DNA of 64,000 nt, from NCBI RefSeq assembly GCF_035083965.1, contig NC_089735.1:11266001-11330000 (forward strand), read 5' to 3'. The number at the start of each line of letters is the position of its first letter. Positions within the stretch are counted from its first letter, which is position 1. Below, piece after piece: positions 12,461 through 23,700 of this stretch. Source of the DNA: Branchiostoma lanceolatum (Eukaryota > Chordata > Leptocardii > Amphioxiformes > Branchiostomatidae). The position numbers and the translations under genes were made by a program. Under the pieces are notes generated by a model that saw nothing but the letters and a program-made list of their open reading frames with translations, was not told where the DNA came from and searched no databases.

Positions 12461-14386
12461 AGGTGCACATTTCAGTACGACTGTTAAAGGCAACCAAAGC
12501 AATATAAGGGCCCAAATTATGGAAATAGAAGAAATGCTGATATCTTGATGGTAGTGACATTTACTAACACTATTTGGCACATTTGCGTAATAACTTTATA
12601 CTTTGAGCGTTATTTTACAATCGCGCAAAAACGTGCCGTGCAATGATTCCCTTAGTTTCTCGAGCCAACAGAAACCCCGGCGACGATTTTCAGTGAGTTC
12701 TCACATCACAACGACGTCGTATTTTTGCATGATGGACGTCGCTATACATTGTGGTAGTGTAATCATGTATAGAAATGACTTAATAAATTGACTTTCAAAA
12801 TCCGATTTTCGGACCCTAATATCATGCTTGAGTTTCCTTTAACATCGGTAAAGCCGATGGCTAGTCCTTCAACAGTCAGTTCTTGTGTTTGTTTGTCAAA
12901 GAAGGAGAGAAGCGTAAATTCTTTTGTTGGGAAGATGTAAACTGTGATCATACAGATCGCCAAATCATCTTCTCGTGTATCACGTTAAATAAACAATACA
13001 GACACTCATTTATCAATTAAGCGAATTTGAGTCATAAGTTGGAGTTTGCAAGTAACATGGCTGTTGGTAACTTAAGTTAGGATGTGACAATATACTTAAT
13101 TTCGATTCATAGATATAGACAATTGTATAATAATTGTATACAAAACATGTAACCATGCATTACTTAAGGTCTTGCATTTCTGAACGAGTAACGTCTTTGC
13201 TAACAACTCAAAAGGATAACTTTATGAAATATGCAATATATCGCCATGACATCTACATCGTTATCGCTGGGATTGATATTATTGTAATAGATATATTGTA
13301 TTTACCATTATATACATTTTAATGATATGATATAATCAAGCTAGATTTTACTGCCAAAGTTTCCGATGGCAGTACGACTTCTTCACAAGCACATAGATTT
13401 GTGCACTATAGACTATATAAGATTTCCCTGATAAGAAAACCAAGGATAGATTTCATTCATTAGATAAAATGATTCGCCAGGCAACAACACAAATGGCTTT
13501 AATAACATCAATAGATTCACGGTTGAGTAACATAATTGAAGGACTTACTGAATATTTTATGTGATGTTACCGTTACCTATATCAGAGAGACTAATGTAGT
13601 TAGTCTTTTCGTGTATCCGATGACACACATCATAACACCAATAAAGAATTGTTGTTTGCTTGATACACTGTGTTCTGTGGTTCAATTCGCAATACCAGCT
13701 TTGTAGTCCTGTGGTTTAGCTGGAATTGCTGGAATTTTCTTTTTAGTTTTAGTAATAATAAGTTTATCGCAAATTCCTGCCCAAAGGCTAATTGCAAACA
13801 ACATACATAAAATAATAGGGTATTAAAAGAGGCTAGACTAGACTATACAAACATAATTGTCTATCCAGAGGATGTCATCTATAAAATTAAGGTGGTGTGG
13901 CCCAACAGAGAAAATCGAAGCATGATAAGCTATAAAATACATATTTTGTATGCTGTGAAATGTATTGAACCGTTACAGTCTTCGTCGTACAGATATTTCA
14001 GACACTAGATCATTAACCTTTATCAGTTCGTCTTGCTACCATCACCTGGAAATGAGCTCATCGCCTAAAATACATCCGCTCTGCCGGTCGTTCACCTTTT
14101 GGTTCAGGTCAAGAGTCAAAGGTTACAGTCACGGTTTATCAGCTAGTTTAGCAGCTCTTGCAGACAGAGTAAACAGAACTGTGCGTCACATTTCTGTAGC
14201 GTTACACTAAGTCATCGGGTTTAATTGGGTGCATGTCGTCACTCTAGATCTATCTAATAGACAAAATATCCCTTTAAGAAGCGCGGCCCACAGTGGAATT
14301 GTGCAGTTCACTTCCTACCTGGCCGATTCTGGTACCACATATCGGTCCCCGTATCTGACACCACCTGGTTAACTCAGCCTTCAACA
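12461..14386. other. Spacer between EcKinase-like and P450 genes
   Basis: AT-rich and without a supported gene. A possible polyadenylation signal, AATAAA, lies at about 12782 for the upstream gene. The bases just before 14387 are the P450 5' flank. Confidence 0.55.
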
Positions 14387-17300
14387 ATGGCGCTGGACTT
14401 CCTGCCCATCCCGCTGACATGGATCCTACTGGCCTTACTACCTGTGCTCTTTTACCTGTGAGTATTAATTCTACAGTGTCTATGTTGCACTTAGCGCCAT
14501 CCTATTTCTACCGGGGCTCCTACACTCGCTTCCCTCAAATAGGATGGCACCCGGCCCAGGCTAGGTTGCACTGGGTTAAGCGTCTGAGATTTATTATACC
14601 AGGTCTTTTAATACCCGTTTTTACCTTTCATGATCATTGAAATCGGCTGGTCAGTTTTCAATGAAAGGTAAAAACAGGTAAGGGTCAGGCCAGGTAAGGA
14701 TTAGACGCTTTGGCGCCATGAGGTGCAGTTCAGTGAGATGCCGCCTTATTTACGAAGTTGGAATCTGTAACGTTAATGATATTGGTTGAAACTGTGATTT
14801 TTTATGTGATTTTTGTTAGTTCGGTTACTTTAGGACACAGGCATTGCAGAGTGAATAAAAAAATATTTTTCATCTTCATGTTTCATCTTGATCAGAAAAA
14901 ACAACAACAGTAGACTCGGAATTCCTGGTCCAAATACTAGGGGAAAATCTAATACTTTCACGTCCCTCGAATAGGATGTTAAATGGAGGTCCTGTGTTTG
15001 AGGAGAGCCACACCTCGAGCACGTTAAAGAACCCACCATACTTATCGAATTTAAGAGTAGGGGTCCTTACCGATGTGAGTGGTTCAAAACCTACAGTCCT
15101 ATAGCCGCACATGGGGCAATTGTCGTATTGAGGTCACCTGAGTTTAAGCGCCGAATGGCAGCCGCTCCAGACCCTTGCAATCTAGGCCCGCCAATTGTGC
15201 GCTCCTCGCAATTCAGCCCCTGGCTGCGAAGAGAGAGTACCGGTAGTCGGCCTACCCAATAATGATAATAATAATAATAGTAATAATAATACTTTCACAT
15301 GTTTTTAGTAGAATAAGAAATATTTCGTCACCCAGTGGCCCCTCCCCCAATTTTTTAGATGCTAACTTGAGAAGCTAATACATTTTGTACATTCAATGAA
15401 CTTTAGTGTGACATTTAGTATCTTAACTTAAGCTTCTCCCTGCTGCCTAACCTTGATAACCAATACAAATTTTGTGCCAAATGGGTAACCTTAGCAGACT
15501 GAGGGTTAATTAACATCTTTTAGTATCTTGATAGTTCAGTCAAGGAAGGCTGACAGATGCTGACATCATGCCTAGAAATAGCGATGACAGGTAACAGCAA
15601 ACTGACCTATGTCCCACTTTGCATATGGCGGCCATAGGTTAATTCCACAACACCTGGCTAGATTAAATTGATTCAAACTTCTACTCTCCTTGTAGATAAC
15701 CATTGTGTGCATTTGTCTTTTTGCTGCCTTTTTATGCATAATTTTGGTGGTACATTTTCATTCTTTCTTTGAAATTTAAGAAAAATGTGATGATACAGTA
15801 GAAAGGTCAGCTAGGCTGAGACTGGCCTCCCACATAGATACAGACAACAATGCAAATATACTTAAGTGAACACACATCAAACAGATGTAGCAAGCACAAC
15901 TTACAGATCTAACTAAAGTAAAATGACTGTACAAAATGTTAGCAAATGTGTGGAGTGGAAAATATCTAAGACCACAAAAAATTAATATGATTAAAGAACA
16001 TAACAATCAAGATGGAAAGGATGGCAGGTTTGTAGGGGTGATCGGAAGTTTTGTCTTTTCAGAAAATCTTATCACTTGTTAGGTAACTTGTTACTGCACT
16101 TGTGGTGCCAATTACACACAAAACTGAGCTGCAACCACACATCTGCTTAGAGATGAATTGACTGGGACCAGGTAGCCTGACGAATTGCGCTCCTACTGGC
16201 CAGCCGGTCCTGTGACCGCCAACCTCCGGCCGAGAGCTTAATGTGTTAACACAGGCTAGGGCCCAGGCACCTGCTTTGAGCCCATATTTGGGCATAGCAG
16301 AAGGTTCTAGTTTGCTGACTTGCTGCGGGGGTCAGACAGAGTTCAGAAAAGAGGTCAGAATACAATACCTCATTAAAACACCTGGTGGTACGGGTATGGT
16401 TAAGGCCTGGGGGAAAAAGTTGTGTTTCCGGTTTCCCGATTGGCCCTAACAAAAACCTGCCGACCCCAGCTGCAGACTTTTTTTGGGATCAAAGGCATTT
16501 TTGATTTAACATCTGAGTGATGAAATTCAAAACAAAATTGAACAGTTGATGTGATGTTATCACTTCTGTGTTAGATTTTGTGCAACATTTAACGTTGGGT
16601 AACCTAAATTCGGGATTTTTCCGATAATGGTTGACTGAAATCAATCTAGCAGAACAATAAACCATCCTTTTTTCTATTATTCTGTCAGTATCATGTACTA
16701 TCTTTGCACTAATCATATATATGGTAGATTTTGTCTCTAGTCGTGCTGACACCATAATATTTCAACTTCAAACTACCGTCCGCCGCACGCACAATTACGG
16801 TGCTGTCGGACAGGGGGGCACATTAATTCGGGAGAGAAGATTCGTCTTGAATATCTTACCGCTAATCACATTTTATACAGCAGCTATTCGTTCTATCCTT
16901 GGCTTGAGGAGAGTGCTATGGATATAGACGTGTCCAAGTAAAAAAAATACACGAAAAAACGGCCGTACCGCACACATCAGGCCAGTTCGGGAACAACCCG
17001 TGTGTTGAGTCGGTAGAACTTCACTCAAAGTCGGCCCATCGTCATCATCGGGCAACGTGTAACGTTACATTATTCATGGGAAGTTAGCTGGATGCCGTAG
17101 CAATGGTAATACCACTATGTCCATGTGTTCCTTGTTGTGTTAGGAGCAAAATTTGAGGAAAATATCTTCCTCAGTCCACTATCACACGCAGCATTTAGAC
17201 AAAAAGTGTTCCTCACAAACCTTTGTCGTCTGCTTGACAACAGGATTCTGGTTAACAATATGGCGGCGGGAAAATACACGTGCCGTAGGTTGTAGCAACA

Positions 17301-20300
17301 GAGAGGAGTTTTGATGATTGATCACACTTAGAATCCAGTTGCAGGTTAGCAAAAGAGATTGTAATAAGTTGTCTTATAAATAATTGTGTTTAGCAGGCAG
17401 GAGATGTGACATTTGTCTTATAAACCAGCGAACAACCGTGCTGGGTGATTCTCCCACGAAGCCCCCAGACTCTGTCAATAAGGGACGGAGAGTTTTTGAC
17501 GTCGCCAACTTCTAATGCATGGTTATCGAAGCTTTTCAGCCAGTGTTCTGAATACGTTAGTCTATCTGCTTTGCATTGCTGGCGTTATAACTGATTTTGC
17601 ATCTAGCACATATCCCTAAATACCCCGTTTTCGAAAAATGCCGACTTTAAGTACCCCACGAATTTAGGTTACCCAACGTTACTTCCACAACCACCAACTC
17701 AACTAGCCTTTCTGTTTCATCCCTGAAACCTCTTTGTCATAAAATTATATTCTAAAGATATTTCTGATCATGGTCATTGCTATATCCTTTAAGCCCCTAG
17801 CTGTCACATGGCTGTACGTATACAATAGGTTTGCAAAATCAAAGTCAGGATGCTCTTGGGACAGTCATGGATGTGTCGTATAGGATTCAGCTGCCTTTTG
17901 ACGGAAAAGGTTGCCATAAATCTTTGATGATCTTTTCTGTCATAGCCTCCCTGAAAATCAGACATATCCCTCTAATGATCCCTCGGATAGGATGTCCCTG
18001 ACGGATAGTACATTACATTAAATGGAGGTCTTATGTTTTAGGAGAGCCACATCTCAAGCACGTAAAAGAACCCTTAGGTAAATCAAAAGGAGTAGGGGTC
18101 TTTCCCAATGTGAGTGGATCAAATAGATATATACTGGATATCGGATATGCAGCTTGTACTCTTCAGTACAAACCTGGTGTGTTACGCCATGAGGCATTTT
18201 ACCGGGTATGCAATACAAACTGTTGTTATAATTATGCTTTGTTATCATGAGTACTTTTGATTGCACTTCTGTGTGTATTCATGCTCAGTTCATTTAAGTT
18301 ATTTATGTTCTTGTCAATTACATTACTTTTGGTTTCCGTGCATACATTACCCAGATTATTTAAAGTTTCAGTTATCTTCAGTTCAACCTCTGACCTCTCC
18401 TGCTCACTTTTAAGTTCATCATATTTGATTGAAGTTTTTGTTCTTGTACTCCAGAATGAATAGTGTGAAATTATGGATAACGAACACTAATGGAGATCTG
18501 AATAAAACAAACAAACAAACAAATTAACTGCCTTTTCAGGTATGCTATACGGCCCCAGCAATTGCTGAAGAAGATGGGAGTCCCCCACCCCAGCCCACTG
18601 CCGATCATAGGAAACATGCATCAGACCATGAAAAATGTGAGTTCTGTGTAGGCTCAGCTGTAGTCTCCGAATTTTTGAAACCAATTTATCAAATTGATCA
18701 TAAAGGAAGTACAGAATTAACTTGGCACTACAAGTAGTACTAGTAGTATAATATAATAATAAAGTTTTCTGTGTTGTGAAAATCTTGATAGTATTTATCA
18801 TCTACAGGGAGTCTGGAACCCTGACGCACAAGTGAAGAAGATGAAAGAGTTTGGCGCTGTGAGCGGGTAGGTTGAAAAAACCCTGACAGTATATTTTACA
18901 TTGTTCAACATATTTTATAACAGCATTGATAACTTGAAGTGTAGATTGTAACGTTATATCTGTAGTACTTCTCAGTCACCACAACTCGATCCTTCTTCTT
19001 GCACAGAGTCTATATGGGACGGACCCCATATGTCACCATCTCTGACCCAGAAATGCTGCGAGAAGTCTTCGTCAAGCAGTTTCATAAGTTTACCAATCGA
19101 GCTGTGAGTACATGAAATTGATTTGATTTCAATATGCTCGGCAATGCATGGGATATTCCTGATTACTCTCTTGTCAAATTTCAAAGCCATACAGTCTGAA
19201 TGAATGATTTTATTTGCACAGCAATTGCATCGGTGACAATGTACATGTATGGCAATGTACTGATAACATAATTAACAATCTAGGTGTATTTTTCCACAAT
19301 TCTAATTACGACTTTATTATATCAAATGTAATCTACAGTGATAACTAAACGGAACTATTCTAGATATTGCATTGCATATTTCTAGGCTACTTTGCGACTT
19401 ACTTAAAGTTTACAAATGAAATCAAACCACAATACTAGTAGTTCTTAATTTCCAAAGACAACCAAATGAATTATATTATCTGCACTCACACTTTTTAACA
19501 CACTGAATGAAATGTTTTCATGTTGAACAACAGAATAGACATGGACACAACATTTAGTTGTGACGAAATGTCTAGAATGCTCGCACCTCCAATGTGAATA
19601 CTGTGATGTCAGAGTTCACTGCATCCAATGGAGTAATGTTATCTGCGCTTAAATGCTCCTGTAAATCGTCCAGATTCCACTGTACTGATTAGTTTGTTCT
19701 TATCATTCGGTCCTGGTAAATTTGGGCCCTTACACCACAACAATTAAGGTGGAAGTGTTGGGAGCCAATGTTTGGGCATCCCAGCGAGGGATCATAGTTC
19801 GTTCTTGTCAATGAACCCCCCCCCCCAAAAAAAAAGACTAGAAATTTACAAGGAGTAATAAATGTTATGTTGTTGATTGTGTTTATTTCAGGCAACTGGG
19901 ATGTCCCTGAATGTCAAGCCGCAGTGTCGTATGCTGACGGATCTGGTGGATGAGGACTGGAAGAACGTACGAAGCACCGTCAGTCCAGCCTTCAGTGGTG
20001 GCAAGCTGAAACAGGTGTGTCATATAGTCTTGACATGTCTAAATATTCTACCTTTCGAGGAGAGGATACTGGTTTTGAAGCATACCTTATATGTAAGATG
20101 TTCAACATGATGACAAATCTTCTGCTTCATAAATATTCACACCTTCAATTTTAAAGTTCCATGTTTGCCATAGTCTCCATGCAGTCCTTCCAACCAACCT
20201 GCAAGTTGTACATTGCATGTATCCAGTACAGATTTTTCACATTCGAAACAATGCAATGTGACAGTGAAATTTAACATTTGTCATGTGTCGATCATGAATT

Positions 20301-20661
20301 CTATTTTTCTTGAAGACAAAATGAGACATTTAAAAACAATGTCATAGTGGTTGATAGATTGTAAGAAAAGGCAAACCATTTTGTGGTTCTTGTGTGTAAG
20401 AAAAGAAAAATAATAGCCATGCAGGGCAACATCTCACTCAACCAGTGAGTAGTAGTGTATAACTCTATGAATAGTTATCACTATGACAGATTTACCTTGT
20501 TTCAACAGATGGCAGGAGCAATGAACACCTGTGCCGACATGCTGCTTGAAAATCTTGGCAAGTCTGCTGAGAAGAAAGAGTCTTTTGACGCTAAGGAGTG
20601 AGTATCATCTTATTACCTTCGCCGAGAAGGTTCTATTTTCGTCAGCCAGTGTGTGTGTTTG

Positions 20662-20701
<40 letters not shown>

Positions 20702-23700
20702 CATGATAACTCAAGAATTCTTGGATTGTCTTCATACTTTTTATTTGGGTAGGTCTTCTTGAGCCCTTGAAATGATTAGATTTTGGGCCCCCTAGTAGAT
20801 TGCTATGGTACTGCAGCGGAACTTTTGGGTTTGATATGTCGTGTTCTGGACATGCTATATGGTCATGATTTTGAGTAGTAGATAGCTCTTGACAATGTGT
20901 CTTTTATTCTCAATGTTGATATGAACATTAGATATCCGCATTAATGCTAATTTAGAAGACATGGAGAAAAAACTGCTGACAGACATTCCTTGATTAAATT
21001 ACTTTTCAGACTGACAAGTGGGTTCACCACAGACGTCATTGCTCGCACAGCTTTCGGTTTGGAGGTTGATTCGCAGCGGAACCCCCAGGATCCCTTTGTG
21101 GTGCATACAAGGAAACCTTTCGCTGTTGCATTCAGGAACCCATTGTTCTGGCTCTTCTGTGAGTTAATGTCTGAATGTGTATAATTCAAATATTCTTAAG
21201 ATATCACTGTTGTTGGTGTAGCACACAACACGCTATTGAGAAATAAACATTTACATAACAGCAAGCGGTTATCAAATATAAGCATCATACCCGAATACAA
21301 GTAAATGGATGAAAATAACAACCTAGCAGTGATTTATAGACGACATGAAAGTAAGAAAAAAAACCAAAACAGATTCATTTGCGCGGTCTATACATAGCCA
21401 TGAACACATGTACATGTTGTGTTTGCTTTGTAAAACGTTTGATATCTTTCAGTATTGCCAGATAAATACATATTCTAAGATCATGAACAATTTCTCACTT
21501 TTCTGCCACTGTTTTCCTCTGCAGTCCTTTTTCCCAAGATCATGAAACCTATTCTGGAGACGTTCCAGTATGGTTTCTTGGACAAAGATGTCTCAAGCTT
21601 CTTCTACAATGTAGTTGACCAGGTGATGGAAATGAGGCAAATGGAAGGCCAAGCACATGTAGGTATCTGAGTCTGTAATCATATCTGATCTCAACTCCAT
21701 TATATAGACTTAACATACAAATTCATAGCTGAAGGCCAATTGCAAATGAACATTTAGTAATTGCAATCTATATAATGTCCTTGGTAATTGTTATCTATTA
21801 TCTATTAGGTATGCAAACATACAAACAAATGAAAGGTATTTGTATCGTTCAATCCGTGGCACATTGGGCAGTAAGTTTCCTTGCTGTTTCAGTAGCACTG
21901 GGTATATTTTTACATGGAGGGGTTGCTTAAGCCCTTCCCTTATGACGTGTTCGCGGCACCTCCTCAAACACAGGACCCCCAATTTACATCCAAGTTACCA
22001 ACTACATGTAATTGGAAAAAGAAGCCCAACTGTGAGGCTGCTACCAGTTGAGCCGTAGGTATATCCATTAATACTGTAAATGCAGAAATGTTTGCGGTGG
22101 TCTTATGTTCATGGTTTTTGCTGTGAAAGTTCAGCGTGAACCCTTAAGCTGCCAGTCCCGACTTAACTAGGGATACAGAAATATGCCTTGTGTGCTGGAC
22201 CCGGTTATAACCGGGATAGGGTATTCCCCAGAACAAAACAGCTTTGCGTGCGTGTAGCGCACGAAGCCGGGAAGTTAGGGGAGTTAGCGCCGCCGGGTGT
22301 TTCGCGTGTTTCGTGAGGGAGGTCAGGGGTCAAACATTTTTGATTTTTACTTGGCTAAAAAACCTGGCAGCTTAAGGGTTAAAACCCCCCGCGAAACTTA
22401 CTGCCCAGCTATGACTGTAGCGCTTAAAACTATTGTTTCAAACGCGAACTTCAAACCACTGCGAACAGTCTATTTTCTCCCTACCGAAAAATAAAAACAA
22501 TGCAAACTTAAATGCATTTACAGTATTATGCTAGAAATTGATGTTGTGCCAACTGTATGCATGTTGTCAGTTGTTGATTTGTAACCCTGTGTGTTTGAAG
22601 GGACGTGTGGACTTCATGCAGCTGATGATGAATGCTCACAAGTTTGATGAAGACGACAACAAGGAAGAAGGGATTCAAGTGCAAGGAGTCAAAAAAGGTA
22701 TGACTGTTTGTAAGCATAACCTATAGACTTCCTTTAAGCTTTACATGTAGGTATAGTACGCCTGGTCCAATTTTGCACAGTTTGGTGCCAGCTTCGTAAG
22801 ACCAGACTGTAAGGCTTGATCCACTCATTACAAGATGGACCTCTAAAAATGTGGTGGGATCTTTAACATGTTCGATGTGTAGCTGATGGGGACCCCAGCT
22901 TTGAATAATGTCTCATCCATGAGGCTGTCTCTAACCAAAGATAGGTACTCATTTTCACCTGGTTTGAGTGAGGAAATAGGTGTTAAGTGCCATTCCGAAG
23001 GGCACAACATTGTGGTCTGCTCCAGGGAATCAAAGCCATGCAGAACCAGAACAACCCTGACCACAAGACAGCCTTGTAACCTTGTTAACATCTCACAAAC
23101 ATCTTACATGCAGTCTTCACTTGTTTTTAAGAAACACCTTACCCTGGTGAATGTATTATTTTTTGTTAAAGCTTTCTGATAATTGTTATCATTCAATGAT
23201 CTTGTGTATTGATGTAGCAAGATCTTTTAAGTCTTTGATAGATGACTTTGAACCTTATCATGATTCTGATTTCAGCACTGACCAGGGACGATGTTGTGGC
23301 AAATGGATTCCTTTTCTTCATCGCGGGTTACGAGACGACGGCACACACGATGGCGTTCACGTTCTACAACCTGGCCTTAAACCAGGAAGCTCAGGACAAG
23401 GCTAGGGAGGAGATTAACCAAGTCATGGAGAACAGGGTATGCTCCTGGGTGTTTGCTACATTCCTTATTTACCATTTATGTCTGAAATCCAGCCATAGTA
23501 GCTCTTAGCTGCTCACCAAGTCAGGTATGTAGCAATGAAGCGCAGACAAAGCTGATACATGTACGTTTCCGGTTCAATGGCCTACCAGGTTTAGCCTGCT
23601 GTATCTAAACCTATCATAGCTGCAAAGATTCTTCATCTTCTTACACAAATAGCGTAAAAGGACAAAGAGACTAGACAGCTATGATTAAGGTTTGGATACT

